Assembly: GCA_021927905.1 (NCBI GenBank)
Contig: BLLK01000069.1
Span: 2,728,001-2,792,000, forward strand
Direction: 5' to 3'
Length of the DNA stretch: 64,000 nucleotides
DNA from: Chaetoceros tenuissimus
Lineage: Eukaryota > Bacillariophyta > Thalassiosirophyceae > Chaetocerotales > Chaetocerotaceae
Both the position numbers and the translations under genes were made by a program. Below, in pieces: positions 48,762 through 61,115 of the stretch (within the stretch, counting starts at the first letter, position 1; every line of letters begins with the position of its first letter). Below the pieces are notes generated by a model. The model worked only from the letters and a program-made list of their open reading frames with translations, had not been told where the DNA came from and did no database searches.

Positions 48762-49353
48762 TGTTCGTTGCCTATCTATTCTCCAATTAGACTTTTACGA
48801 AGTAGGCCCTAGTTTGACTTGCTTTTGTCTGAAATATGTAAATGAAATGAAAAAATGAAGAAGCAGAAAATGACTTCTCAAAAATTAAAAATGAAGACGC
48901 TGCACGATTTCCTTCCCCTGTCGCTATATCTCCAGAGTCCTGTGTTGATTATGAATATGTTTCAAGGTGAATGTTATGTATTGTGAGAGATGTAAGTAGT
49001 AATTCTTCGAGAACAGAACTATGTTTTTTTGTATTGAACAATGAATGCAATGCAAAACTCTCAGGTGTCAGCTGAAGCAAAAATGCACCACGTTGCCTTC
49101 TGGGAATAATTTAGCTTTTCGTGACGTCATGAAGAAGGGTATTGGCAACAACATCAACATCTATGAACGCAGAAGAATCATCTCATTTTTTGCTTATTAC
49201 TATTAAATAGGGCAACTGCATAAACATATCTGCTTGCACATCGTAACAAAGAAAAGGACCAGATTGCCTATCTGTTCTTGAAGTGTGTGAAATTCTACAT
49301 TTACCGCTTGAACTCTATTGAACAAAAGATACATTGGAAAAAGAATTCGCAAG
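48762..49353. other. Divergent promoter region with a CRE palindrome
   Basis: TGACGTCA is at 49122-49129, 232 bp before the next + strand ATG and 361 bp from the DUF1838-like start. Nothing else is recognised in this 592-bp spacer. Confidence 0.45.
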
Positions 49354-50615
49354 ATGACATCCCTATCCATTCCGGCTCCTACAGATTCATATGATCATAA
49401 AAATTCTACCGAGGCCAATATCACATCTTTGAAGGCCCTTCTTGCTGCCTTTGATGCGTCAATGGATTCTTTTGAGCAAAGTATTGACTCTGAAATGGAA
49501 AGATTGGATGAAATAGAAAAAAGATTACATAATTGTCGACTAAATTCTGAGAATGCAGAGGAATCTTTAGGTGTGGAAAATATCATATATCCAAGCTCTT
49601 TTGAACAAGCTATTGGTGAGAAAAATTCTGATATATTGAAGGATTGTAAACTTTCGGAAATGTTTAAAGCAAAGCAAAGTGCTTACAAAGCTATCCTAGG
49701 AGTTTTGCAGAATGAAATTCAAAGTAAACAAGAGGATGGCGAGAATGATGTATCAGATGAAAGCATCAGTAAGGAATCGAAATCAATAATGACAAAATCA
49801 AATGATGAACCAAAGCCATCGGATGAATGGTTAGATAGACCACTTGCTTTTGAACTTGAAAAGAGTTGCAAGGATGCTATTGAGAAATTAACAAGAACTC
49901 CATTGTTTCCTTCTCCTGACAATACTGTTTCCGCATCAAATCTTCTTCCAGATGCAAATATCATGAAGCAAAATATTCAGTCATGTATTTACAAACAAGA
50001 AAAAGCCTACTATCGTGATGGGTTAATGGATTTAGCAGCAAAGGCAAAGTATCCGAAAGATGAAACTCAAAATGAAGATATGAGTATATTGATGAACCAA
50101 AGCTTTTCATCGGGTAAAGGGACTGTGTACACAACATTTGGAAACCAAAGCGTGATTTCGCATGCAACTCAGGGAACAGCTGCCTACCGTCGTCAACAAA
50201 GAAAAATGAAGAGAAATCGTGCAACAGCTAGTAGAACACTGGAAAGCGATCGTAACAACAACTTGAGTAACAATACAAGAAACGATTATAATTCGGCATC
50301 TAGGCAGCATTTAATATCAGGAAGTATACCTTATGTTTGTGAGTTGATTCATGATACGCACGGCTTAGGAACTGTGAAGGAAGCTCAAAAGGGTGTAGGA
50401 TGCTTCCCACCGGTTGAAAAAGTTACGGATTTATTTTATGCTGGAAAAGATGATTTGGCATATAGTCTTGGAGAGAAGGCAGATAGGTAATTTAAAACTT
50501 TGTACATAATTCAGTTAGAAAGCAGATGGTACAGTAGCGTGTCATATTTTTCAGCTATTTAGAATTGTCTTGTGGACATGGGCCGTTAGTGACCGTTTTG
50601 TTTAAAGATTCTTAA
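49354..50615 (+). CDS. Unrecognised coiled-coil protein, two exons
   Basis: The main exon (49354-50486) and a 61-nt second exon (50555-50615) join as EKADS-YLELSCGHGP, giving 397 residues; the 68-nt intron is GT-AG. Without splicing the frame stops one codon after the donor, and the joined tail GHGPLVTVLFKDS looks like conserved protein rather than noise. The N-terminus is a coiled coil (LLAAFDASMDSFEQSI ... EMERLDEIEKRLHNC). The middle is acidic and Ser-rich. The segment SIPYVCELIHDTHGLGTVKE and GVGCFPPVEKVTDLFYAGKD precedes the tail. I cannot assign a family. Confidence 0.65.
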
Positions 50616-50784
50616 ATAGAGTTCCACGTGTAGAATTTGGACTGGCGAAAAAGACTCAACACTCTTCGATCCGAAATCTACAAATTTCCCACAAAAGCAA
50701 TCTTATACATATTGAATTCAAAAGTACTCGTACTTCTTAGAAGAAATCAAACAGATATATAATAGGCAACACTGGAAACTCAGC

Positions 50785-52239
50785 ATGAACATTGACTTTG
50801 CATCAACAACACATCAACGAAACGTGAATACAAAGAAGAGTCGTCGAAGATTGAACATACGGTCAATGATGTCACCTCTGTTAGTATTCCTCCTATTCCT
50901 GACATTAACTATCTGCTTTTCAGCGTCGCCAGCATATGCTGCTAGAAGAAAACCATCGCGAACATCGTCTTCCAAGAATCAGTTTGAGAGTGGCGATTAT
51001 TACAAAGTCTTGGGACTTTCAAGGAGTGCAAAAGCTAAAGATATTAAGAAAGCCTATAGAAAATTAGCTCTACAATATCATCCGGATAAAGTGAAAGAAG
51101 AAGATAAAGAAGCCTCAGAAAAAATCTTTGTGAATGTTTCCGAGGCATATGCAGTTTTAAGTGATGATGAGAAGAAGAAGATATATGATAAATATGGAAA
51201 GCAAGGATTAGAAGCACACGAAAGAGGTCAAAATCCTGAAGATGCTGGTTTTGGGTTCGGTGGAGGAGCAGGTGGAGGTGGTGGAAATTTCCATTTCAAT
51301 AGGCAAGGACACGCAGGCTTCGATGCTTTTAAAATGTTTGAGCAAATGTTTAGTGCTGGAGGCGGCGGTGGCGAGTTCAAAATGAACTTTGATGGAAGTA
51401 ATGCAAACTTTGGAGGATTTCCAGGTGGATTTGAGAACATGTTTACAGGTGCTGGAATGGGTGGCCAAGGACGTCGTCGTCATGGCGCTGGACATCATCA
51501 ACAGAGACAAAGACAAGCACCAGAGCTATTCCCAAAGGGAGGAAGTATAGCACCATTAGGGAAAGCAAAGTTTCCTGACTCCAAAAGTAAATTTCTGTGG
51601 ACTGTTATATTTTATGCCAATGATTCAGAATCTTGTGCTCAGATCAAGCCGCAACTAGAATCTTTTGCAGAGAAAGTCAAGGGTAGCTACAAGGTTGGAG
51701 CTGTGAACTGCAAGCGATCACAGCAAGATTTGAACTTTTGTCAAAAGCATGGAGTTGATATTGATGAACTGCCTTCATTTGGTTTTGTCGTAGATGGAAA
51801 GGTGAAAATGTATGAAGATAATGGTTATGTCACTTCAATGAAGGATTTATACAACTTTGCGGTTGAGAATACTCCTTTTGACAAATTAGTCCATATGGTA
51901 AATCACCCAAATTTCATGGATGACAAGTTGTACAAGCCATCAAAGAAGAAATTGGGATCAATTCTCCTTCTATCAGATAAATATGAAACCTCACCTAAAT
52001 ATGCAGCACTTGCCTATCAATTCAGGGATCAATTCGTCTTTGGTGAAAGTAGAGGGAAGACTCTGACGATGGGACAACACTTTCATGTCAAGAAATATCC
52101 TACATTGATTGCATTCATCAACAAAAGTAATGGAGGAGTTGAAACTGTTACACTGGAAGTAAAGTCTTCGCAGGATTTAGGTCAATGGGTTAGCGGACTT
52201 GTCTCCAAGTATGGTCCAAAGAGTAGGTCTCGTCGATGA
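50785..52239 (+). CDS. ER DnaJ protein with thioredoxin-like domains
   Basis: A 484-residue protein. Residues about 30-50 are a signal peptide or anchor ([21 protein letters not shown]). A J-domain follows (71-135: [20 protein letters not shown] ... YHPDK), with HPD at 99-101, which stimulates Hsp70 ATPase. A Gly/Phe-rich region (about 152-215) comes next, then two thioredoxin-fold-like parts (about 265-350: [20 protein letters not shown]; 375-475: [12 protein letters not shown]). The expected CxxC pair is absent, since only one cysteine remains in the first fold. The architecture resembles ERdj5-like or DNAJC16-like proteins. It probably helps protein folding in the ER lumen without oxidase activity. 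Confidence 0.85.
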   Translation: MNIDFASTTHQRNVNTKKSRRRLNIRSMMSPLLVFLLFLTLTICFSASPAYAARRKPSRTSSSKNQFESGDYYKVLGLSRSAKAKDIKKAYRKLALQYHPDKVKEEDKEASEKIFVNVSEAYAVLSDDEKKKIYDKYGKQGLEAHERGQNPEDAGFGFGGGAGGGGGNFHFNRQGHAGFDAFKMFEQMFSAGGGGGEFKMNFDGSNANFGGFPGGFENMFTGAGMGGQGRRRHGAGHHQQRQRQAPELFPKGGSIAPLGKAKFPDSKSKFLWTVIFYANDSESCAQIKPQLESFAEKVKGSYKVGAVNCKRSQQDLNFCQKHGVDIDELPSFGFVVDGKVKMYEDNGYVTSMKDLYNFAVENTPFDKLVHMVNHPNFMDDKLYKPSKKKLGSILLLSDKYETSPKYAALAYQFRDQFVFGESRGKTLTMGQHFHVKKYPTLIAFINKSNGGVETVTLEVKSSQDLGQWVSGLVSKYGPKSRSRR

Positions 52240-52325
52240 GTCCGTGAAGAAGTAGAATTTATTCTAGTAAAAGTAAAAAATATTGCACAAATTTCATGCA
52301 GACTTTCAATAGACCTTTTTTATTA

Positions 52326-55300
52326 TTAGAATGGTGAGACAAAAGAGTTGTATTGTTCATTGCACCAAGCTGCCAGAACGACATCTTGCCATTTACAAGG
52401 CGAAAATGAATGACTATCAGCCAATGCTCCACAGCTCCAATCAAATTCATTGTTTCCAGTCTTGCTGGGGTTTAGAAGTTTATGACACACTTTTTGCCTT
52501 GCATCCGCAGTATGCTCCATGTTCAGCTCAAGTTGTTCAAGAGTAAGAAGCCACTGGTCATTGAGTAATATATCATGGCTAGAGATGTAGTCACCTCCAT
52601 ACATGAGAAGAGCAGGATGTATCAGCTCACGATATCTTTTTCTATGTAACAGTTCTGCCTTGAAAATGAGATGATTCTTTCCTATATATGTGAAAGCTTC
52701 AAGGCATCTTTCCATGGGACCTGACTCACTACTAGGAACGCTATAAATGAAAATGTGTGAATATCGATGAGAGTTTTCGAAATACTTTAAAAGAGATTTT
52801 GAATTTGGGTGGTACTTACAATTCATCGACATTGAGGCTTCTGTACTCCTCTGTAATGACATCATATAACATCATGGAGCTTGACATTGCTACATTATTT
52901 GATCTTGAATTTTGAAGTCCTTTTCTAGTGACGATTCCATAAGGAGTCAAAGATGCTGAATGTCGTTGCAAGCTTACTCTTGTTGTTCCTTCAGTATTTA
53001 ACTTGATCCACTTTTGTTTCAATTCAAAATCAAAACGCCACCCGTCAAAACAAGGACCATCATCCATACCACCGAAAACATAGATATCGTTACTTACGGC
53101 GATTGCCATGTGAGAGTACCTTGGGGTTATTCCTTTGCATATACTTTCCTCACAGTCGTCAATCAATCTTGTCCAAGATATAGTGTTTTGGACGTCCAGA
53201 AACCAAGTGTCATTGAAGACCGTATCTTCATTTCTTCCTCCTACTAGTGCAATCTTACCATTTGCCAAAACAGTGAAGCTGTGTTGTTCTCTGCCACTTG
53301 GTGCTTCTTTGGAAACCTTTGGGCTCAACAAGCTCCAAATATTTGTTAACGTATCAAGTTCCCAGAGTTCATTTGACCACACAACTTCTTTCTTGCACTC
53401 ATTGCTATAAGTTTCAATCACGTATCGACAGATGCAGGTTTTAGCTCGACCTCCAAAGAGGTATACCTTTCCATTAGTATGTGCAAGTGATGCACCACGT
53501 CTTGGTGAAGGATAATGTTCGAATTCACATGCTGTTGGTGAAGAGTCTATTTCGACCTCGTCAAAGCCTCTTCGAGGTGCAAAGGTCCACCATTTATTGG
53601 TAGGATATTCCAAGGTCTTTACATCAACTACTTTAGAAGACTTCTTTTGCACGTAATTATCCGTGAAAGCCACAAGTCTAAAGCAGTAGGATGAATTGCT
53701 TTGCAGACCACTTGCGAGGTGGTATTCTCTCTTTTTTGACTCAAATGATCCAAATTTTATGATTAAAAAGTCTTCAGTACATTCTTGGTTGTCATGGCTT
53801 TCCGAAACCTCGATATTGTAATGAACTATATTATCCATCATTAAAGTTGACAAAAGATTAGGATTCCAACTGAGTTTGATGGAATCGTGGTACACATTCT
53901 CTATAACGAGAGGAGGTAAAAGCATTGTGAGTTCATCCTCTTCATTATATACGGCTGCAAGATTGATGAAGGAAGAATCAGATTCACAATTGAAACATCC
54001 TCCCTTGGCTTTTACCAATATTGTACCATCCGAAGAAGTTATTGCACTAGGTCCTCCTTTCTTCAAATTATTTTCCTCGACATCGAAGGTCCCACCTTTT
54101 CCGACATGAATTATAAAAATTTCATTTGGTTTTCCTGCCAGTCTAGCCTGAACAAAGTCAGAACCTATACCATCACTAAATACAATGTCAGTGTCAGTTC
54201 TATTAATGATTCCAGCACTGCCAGCCCCCCATAGCTTTACGTCAATAAAAGGACTTGCATGCAATGACATTGGAAAGGTAAAATATTGCGGCAAGACGGA
54301 GTGATGAAATGTCTTTATCGTTGGACTCATGGACTTTTCATTCTCATAACTACGAATCACAACTAAGCCATCATGTCCATTAGAATTTTGTACGCCTCCA
54401 AACCCATACCCATGAATGTAGTCGACGTCATCCATTTTACCTGTCTGTCTGTCATTGCCTGACAATATTTGACCATGTCTATTTTGTGTTTGATCTAAAA
54501 GAGGCAAACTAATGCCCCTGTCATCTGAATCTAGCTCAATAGGCAGAGGGAGTGTCTTTATATGTTGAATCTCACTTTCGTTAGCATTTCTCTCTTGACA
54601 TTCTTCTTCCACAACTCGAGTCTCGTAGCTAGTTTCTGCTTCTAAATGATCAATGACTGCGTTGAATTCAGTAGCATACTCTACTGGATTGCCAACATAA
54701 TTCCTTTTAATGTCTATTCTTTCAAAGTTGTCGTTTGAAAATGATCCACCAAGTGTTTCCTTGTGAACTTGTAACATAGGAACATTGCCACTGGATACTT
54801 CAAGTTCTATTCTCCAAGAGAATGCTCCATTTAGATCCATATCACTTCTTCCAAATTTACCAATGGCATGACGAAACACTCGTACGCGTTTTACTCCAGA
54901 AATTTGTCGAATACCATCTTCGACATCTGCGGCCGATGCATTATATTGTAATTCTTTCGATAATGTCATCGATTCGAGCTTATTGTATGGTTTAGACTTT
55001 GATTTGCTTGGATCAGGAACAACATCTAGTTTCAATTGAAAGAAACCCGAATCTATGATGGAATCATTGTCGACAAGAGTAGTAATTGTTTGAATATCTG
55101 GTGTGGCATGTTTGAGTATAGTTGAAAAGGTAATTGGATAATCTAACCACGCAAATGTATTTTCTTTTGCATCTACATCCACTCTATATTGCAAACGATT
55201 GAATAAGCATTGGTTATCAGAGGAAGGATTCCATGTAACTTTAACACTATCATGTTCCAGATTTGTCAAAGAGAGAGTGATATTCGAAGATGATGTTGTT

Positions 55301-55374
55301 GATGGGATCGAAACAAGCAAGAATAGAAACACTATTAGTTTCGTACAATGACTAGATCTCCTCTTCCACTTCAT
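52326..55374 (-). CDS. Secreted or surface protein with FN3, glycine-rich and kelch domains, two exons
   Basis: Exon 1 (55374-52820) and exon 2 (52740-52326) join as VDEF-VPSSESG across a 79-nt GT-AG intron, giving 989 residues. A signal peptide (TKLIVFLFLLVSIPSTTSSS) starts the protein. Two fibronectin-III-like parts are visible (LTNLEHDSVKVTWNP at about 35; VIENVYHDSIKLSWNP at about 510). Between them is a Gly-rich region (KLWGAGSAG ... IIHVGKGG) like that of ALK-type receptors. Three kelch repeats follow (GASLAHTNGKVYLFGG, HSFTVLANGKIALVGG, HMAIAVSNDIYVFGGMDDG). It is probably extracellular and adhesive. Cysteine spacing suggests disulfides. Confidence 0.75.
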
Positions 55375-55601
55375 AGTTGTTTGATTCTTATTAAATGCAG
55401 GTAAGTAGTTTCAATTGTTATATCACTGGATGAAAACCTTTGTCAGTTCGTTTTTTAGAATTTGATTTGATTTGAGAACGAAGGCATATGAATATTCATA
55501 TGTTGATAATTGATTTATAATGTAAAATACAAAAAAATTACCATATTATTTTACAATCATGTATTTATGTAATTGGTAAGGTAGATTTAAAAAAAAAACA
55601 A

Positions 55602-57901
55602 TTACTGAAAATAATGCTGAGCTTTTTCTCTCAGCCACCTTGCCTCTATTGATGAGACACTCTTCACTTCAATACCTCCCCGAGTCCCATCTAGAGTTTC
55701 ACTGAATATGATATATTCTGAACTCAAGCCATACTTGAAGAGTACGGAGCTTGTACTGATTCCGATCATGTGCTTGCCTCGAAGTGAATAGTATCTACCA
55801 TCGTTCCCCAGCTTTGCAGTGTTTAGAAAAAGACCAGTGGTCAACACTTTGCGGCACATATTGCTTATATCTTCTTCACTTTGACCCATATCCATACCCT
55901 GTATACGACCATACCGTCGAAGGCAATTTGTGAGTTGCTTCTTTACTTCAAATGATCTCTTGAGCGCCATAAAATTTACAAATCTATCTTTGGCTTCAGA
56001 ATCATTCAAAGGTGTTCTATCATGAAGTTGCATTAAGTTGTAGTAAGTCATATGATCACTAGAGCAGTCTCTTACATCATCCATAGCTGCATCATAGTCT
56101 ATCTGTTGTTTAGGAGTTCTTGGTTGATAAAAGAGGGACCTCACTTGGAGCGCCGAAACAATACACAATATCTCTTTCGAGCAACCATGGCACAGGGATT
56201 CCAATAATATTCGGGATAATCTAGGTTCTAATGGGAATTCACTCATTTTGTAGCCAATATCTGTCAGATTTGTTTGCTCATCAATGGCTCCTAGAGCGTA
56301 CAACGTCTCCAATCCCTCCTTCAAGGCAGGGATTGACGGTGTGTTGAGAAGATCAAAAGTCAAAACATTGTGGATACCAAGAGTTTTGAGCATCAGAATA
56401 AAAGAAGACAGATTGCTTCTTAAAATTTCAGGCTCGGTTTGAACCTGCATATACTTTGACATTGCTGCTTCTGTGTAGAGACGATAGCATTTGCCGTTTT
56501 GAACCCGACCAGATCTACCAGCACGCTGCATAGCCGATGCTTGGCTGATTGGACTAAGAAGAAAATATCAAATGAGACTTCAAGATATTGTAGGTATTTT
56601 TGCTCTTGCTTTTTTACTCACCTGATAATCAAACGTTCAAATCCATTCTTGCAGTCAAAGAAGGGCATTTTCACAAATCCACAATCAACAACAAAGGATA
56701 TGTTTGGTACTGTTACACTGGTCTCTGCAATGTTTGTCGCAAAAATCACACGACGCCTAGAATCATTATCAGGTCTTGGTTGAAAAACTCGAGATTGAAG
56801 ATGAAAAGGCAACGTTCCGTAAAGCGGTAGAAAAACTATCTGTGAAGAATGACTCACATTTGTGCCTTGTATTGTTCCCATGGAATCTACGCGATCCTCG
56901 CACATCTTTATTGCTCGATCAATCTCCTCTCCAGTTGTAAGAAAGCATAGTATATCTCCACTATTTGATTTTGATTCTTCAAAATGTATTTGTAGGACTG
57001 TATCCACAGACGCATCTACATAGTCTGCCACAGCCTTTTCTGAAAATAGAATATCGACAGGATGTTGTCTGCCATCGATACTAATAATTGTCCCACGGTT
57101 CTCAATACCTTCTTCGCTTGATACTTTGCTATCCTGAACTTTATCTTTATCTTCACCTATACGAGGACCCCATCTTGATCGTTTTCGTCTATTATTCTCA
57201 TTTTCATTTTCAGATTTGTTGGTATTGGGAGTTGGGAAATCTTGTCGTACATTTTTTGGAATGAAGAAATCCAGAAAAGATTCTGCATCGATGGTAGCAC
57301 TACAGATGATAATCCTTAAATCTTTTCTCTTTTTGCGTATTTTCTTCAAAACACCTAATAATGTCTCAGTATTGTAATTCAATTCATGTGCTTCATCAAC
57401 CATGATGACACTGTATTTAGTTAAAAGAGGGTCAAAAAGACTGCACTCTCTAAGCAACATTCCATCCGTCATGTACTTTATCCTTGTGTTTTCACTTGTT
57501 CTATCATCAAAACGCACACTGTAACCAACAGTCTCACCAAGAGAATCAACTGCAACTTCTTGCGAGACTCTCTGGGCAAGAGTTTGGGCAGCTATCCTTC
57601 TTGGTTGAGTACAACAAACACTGAATTGTTCATTACACCATCCATTCTCATAAAGATATTGCAATATCTGTGTTGACTTTCCAGATCCAGTCTCCCCAAC
57701 AACACCCACCACAGAAAAGTTCTCTATCGCATATAAAAGCTGTGATCTATGTTTGCTGATGGGTAGCATCTGTCTTTGCATCGCAAGAGGCGATCTACTA
57801 AAGTTGAACTGAGGAACATTTGAGCCTCTATCATCATTCAAGCTTTGCGAATCAAATAAGGATGGCTTCTTGAATCCACCTATACCCTGACCTCGATACA
57901 T
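55602..57901 (-). CDS. DEAH-box RNA helicase, DHX35-like, two exons
   Basis: Exon 1 (57901-56622) and exon 2 (56553-55602) join as ERLIIS-PISQASAMQRAG over a 68-nt GT-AG intron, giving 743 residues. The helicase motifs are complete: I GETGSGKS, Ia TQPRRIAA, II DEAH, III SAT, IV FLTTGEEID, V ATNIAETSVT and VI QRAGRSGR. The HA2/OB-fold region follows (LYALGAIDEQTNLTDIG, FPLEPRLSRILLESL, NTAKLGNDGRYYSLRG). The N-terminal PISKHRSQLLYAIEN and the overall length are closest to DHX35, a late-spliceosome (C complex) helicase. A basic insertion (NRRKRSRWG) lies between RecA domains. A nuclear RNA remodelling role is expected. Confidence 0.88.
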
Positions 57902-58295
57902 TAGATTTCTAAGATGCTATTGATGGTAATTTGGTAAAAGGTTGCTATGGACGTATCCCCAATCGATCTGACAATTGTTTATGTAAAAAACAAAAATGTG
58001 TTCACACTTCACACACAATAATGAGGAATTTCCACTCGTTTGATTTATGGAGAGATTTCGCACCCCCACATAAGAATGATAGGTACGCCAATGACGTGAA
58101 CCAAAAATATGATGAGATAAATAGAATGGTATTTCATTTTTAGATTACAGTATTTCTATCTGAACATATTCATATTTTGAAAAATATATGAATATTGCGT
58201 AATGTGTATATAGTTTCGAGATAAGTCCTACGAATGCGATTAATAAACATCACAATTGGAAGAAATCATTCTGAAAGTGAAAAAATGTTTTGAAT
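57902..58295. other. Spacer between helicase and CCCH gene, nothing recognised
   Basis: About 390 bp of AT-rich sequence upstream of the helicase and downstream of the CCCH gene. There is no RNA gene. Confidence 0.45.
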
Positions 58296-61115
58296 CTATT
58301 TGCTGTAGAAAGAAAAATCTTGATTTTCCGTTCCTTGGGTTTTCTCAAAAGGGCGGTCCACTACAAACTCTCCTCCGAATAGATTGTATGCAATTGCTTT
58401 GCAGCCAACATGATGAGCGTAATGTACTGAGCAGTTCCTACGGTACAAAGAGACTAGGCCTGGGAAAACAAGGGAGCGATCAAACTCGGAGAAAGGACTA
58501 GGATTCAAATATAAAATATGAGCAGGCTCTGGAATTTTGAATTCCTCTTCTTTACTTCTTGAACCAAGTTTCGGTGAACCTTTTCCTTTCGAAAATGAGT
58601 CTCCTCTTCTTCTATTGCCTCTATAGTGATGGTGGACCCCACTTTGAAGTGGGTGGGCATTTGGACAAATATCTAACAATTTACATGGATGGCTCATGAA
58701 ATTTCCTCCTGCTTTGGAGCATGGGCAAACTTTGCTCTTGTAGCGTTGAGGGTGATAGTCAACCTCTTCTTTTGAATGAGCAAATTTGCAATGAACTCCA
58801 TCTTTACAAGAATTTAACTGGCAGCCATGAAGGATGCTATTTTCTGACTGAACAGTTGCCACAAATTGGCACATTTCATTGCTATACTTAAATACACTAG
58901 GATCACGTCTGAGCCAGCCCTGGTTTTGATCTGCATGTGCAAATCTACACAGCTTGTGATCATGCTCATAACGCTTGCAGCACCATGAAGTGCGGAACTT
59001 GAAGAGTTCATTTGAGTTCATTTGTCCTAAGATATCTCCTTCTTTACCCCATGGCTCAGCATTCTTGGCGTTGAATGAGAGACAATCAGAGACCTCGGAA
59101 GGAATATCAAAAGATAAGTATGGAATATCGCAACCTTCCATTCCACGGACGACAGGAGACTGTGGAGGACCGGATGGAATAGATTCAATGGTAGAACTAG
59201 TATGGGATCCGTCTTCATCCTTTCTTGAAAAGAAGTACCTCCATTCATCAGAGGTGAGAATAAGATTGGATCCAATCGCTGTATCACGAATAAAGTCATT
59301 GTGGCATCGTAGGACATCTTCAGCAGAACGAACATTCTCATTAAAGCAAAGGAGTACAACTCGCTTTTCAGTTTGGTTGTCGTTCTTCTTATCACCATCA
59401 TCATGAAAGTTATCTTCACTGTAGATGATTTCATCTGCTTTTGTGATATCGACATCATCCCAAGGCGAAGAAAGGCTCTTGAGTAAATGTGCATCGTCAA
59501 TTGCAGTCTTTTCAAAAGACTCACGGAATGCGTCCCCCTTATCATTAGCACCATCAGGTTTAGGAATAATGTAATGAAAGCAACTATTCAAAATGATCTG
59601 CATGCATCGATTCACTTTTGTCCTAGTAATCGTTCCTGAAGTAATCTTAGATGCAACTACAGCATGTACGCCAGATTGAAGCTTCTGACGAGAAAAGTAT
59701 CCGTCGTGTACAGCAAGGCTTCTTCCAACAAGCCATGTAATTAGAGCAATAGCACGTGATGTTCCTGATTCATATAAGCAAGCCTTCTTTCGCAGCAGAG
59801 TTTTCAAAACTTCTGGAGCAGGACGAGAGCCTCCTGAAGTGAATGGCTTGCCACCAGGCTGATTACGACCATGACTTCCAGGTGATGTTGGCTGATTGTA
59901 CTTGCTGTGCTGCTGATGTTGATTACGATAGGATTGAGGATTGTGATGCTGCCAAGAAGGCGACATAGGTGGATTGCCTTGATTCCTTCTCGCATTGCCA
60001 CCTGCAGCAGAGTTCATAACATGTTGACGTCCACTTGCATTTCTGCTCTGGATATAAGCATTGGGTGACACTGGCATTTGCTGCATTTTATGTACATGAG
60101 CTACAGAACCTACAGCTGCCTGACCATGAGTATTCATTCTAAATGAAGAGGTAGGAGAATTACCGGGTGAAGGATCTTGTCTCTGTTCTATAAGCATGTT
60201 TTGATCGTGTGACATGTGTTGAGGTTGTGACATCATGCCTTGAACTGCAATACTCTGATAGGAATTCACTGGCTGCCCCCAATGAGGAGCTGGTCTCTGC
60301 TTCAAGTTCATTTGAGTACTTCGCTTGTCAGTAGAAATTGCTTTATTTGATATCGTTGGAGTGACACCTGCAGGTTGTGGATGTAATTGAAAGTCATTTA
60401 ATGATCCCTGACCACGTCCATGACCTTCAAAAGAAGCATCTGGAACATGTCTATTGCTTCCTACTATGCTTCCCGTTTGTGTTTGCTCATTTCCAGTTAG
60501 ATTGCCTAGATTAGGAGTAATCGTACGATTCAAAGAATGCTTCTGATTGATTCCCAAAGGCTTTTCAACTGGTCCATGCATATTCAAGCTTTCATCACGA
60601 TTGAAACGAAGCTCCAAATCAGGAATTGCTAGTCCCTGATGTGTCAAGTTTCCAACCATACTTTCTTTCTGGTATTTGCTCCCAGCATTCATTTCGTCGT
60701 CAAATGATTTGGAAGGGTTTGTACTAGAACTAGAGACGGTAGTATTTGGTGTCATGTTGTCTTCATGGAGATCGTAGTCCCCTTCTCTACGATTGGATTG
60801 TGCAGTCCTGGCACTGGTATTTGTGTTTGAATAGCTCTGCATGGTTGTAGGTGAAGGTGTCTTTGTGCTTCTATTCTTCTTCTTTCCCTTTGTTACCGTC
60901 GTCCACGATTCCTGTGATTCAGTTGTGTTTCCCTTTTGGGGAATTGATGATTGGTTCGTGGTGATGGACATTATGTGTTCTTTCCCTGAGGTTTCCTGAT
61001 TGCTGTGTCCAAGGGTATTGTTAGTTGAGTTGACGGATGTTGTCTTTTTATGAAGCAAGTTAGTTTTGGAAACTGTTTCAGGTTGGTCTATATGCGATAC
61101 GATTCGTCTTGGCAT
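58296..61115 (-). CDS. CCCH zinc-finger RNA-binding protein with a long disordered N-terminus
   Basis: A 939-residue protein. Residues 1-430 are low complexity, rich in Asn, Gln, Ser and His. Residues about 440-640 form an unfamiliar alpha/beta domain (LLRKKACLYESGTSRAIALI ... RCMQIILNSCFHYIIP). The C-terminal part has CCCH fingers: CCKRYEHDHKLCRFAH, then CQLNSCKDGVHCKFAH and CPCSKAGGNFMSHPC ... CPNAH. The WLRRDPSVFKY and YHPQRYKSKVC segments match plant-type tandem CCCH proteins. These bind RNA and often control mRNA stability or translation; the disordered part would favour granule formation. No intron is needed. Confidence 0.75.
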   Translation of the reverse strand: MPRRIVSHIDQPETVSKTNLLHKKTTSVNSTNNTLGHSNQETSGKEHIMSITTNQSSIPQKGNTTESQESWTTVTKGKKKNRSTKTPSPTTMQSYSNTNTSARTAQSNRREGDYDLHEDNMTPNTTVSSSSTNPSKSFDDEMNAGSKYQKESMVGNLTHQGLAIPDLELRFNRDESLNMHGPVEKPLGINQKHSLNRTITPNLGNLTGNEQTQTGSIVGSNRHVPDASFEGHGRGQGSLNDFQLHPQPAGVTPTISNKAISTDKRSTQMNLKQRPAPHWGQPVNSYQSIAVQGMMSQPQHMSHDQNMLIEQRQDPSPGNSPTSSFRMNTHGQAAVGSVAHVHKMQQMPVSPNAYIQSRNASGRQHVMNSAAGGNARRNQGNPPMSPSWQHHNPQSYRNQHQQHSKYNQPTSPGSHGRNQPGGKPFTSGGSRPAPEVLKTLLRKKACLYESGTSRAIALITWLVGRSLAVHDGYFSRQKLQSGVHAVVASKITSGTITRTKVNRCMQIILNSCFHYIIPKPDGANDKGDAFRESFEKTAIDDAHLLKSLSSPWDDVDITKADEIIYSEDNFHDDGDKKNDNQTEKRVVLLCFNENVRSAEDVLRCHNDFIRDTAIGSNLILTSDEWRYFFSRKDEDGSHTSSTIESIPSGPPQSPVVRGMEGCDIPYLSFDIPSEVSDCLSFNAKNAEPWGKEGDILGQMNSNELFKFRTSWCCKRYEHDHKLCRFAHADQNQGWLRRDPSVFKYSNEMCQFVATVQSENSILHGCQLNSCKDGVHCKFAHSKEEVDYHPQRYKSKVCPCSKAGGNFMSHPCKLLDICPNAHPLQSGVHHHYRGNRRRGDSFSKGKGSPKLGSRSKEEEFKIPEPAHILYLNPSPFSEFDRSLVFPGLVSLYRRNCSVHYAHHVGCKAIAYNLFGGEFVVDRPFEKTQGTENQDFSFYSK

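Noticed and set aside
58975-59554. Long frames on both strands within the CCCH gene.
   Set aside because: They overlap the well-supported CCCH protein and lack domain content.
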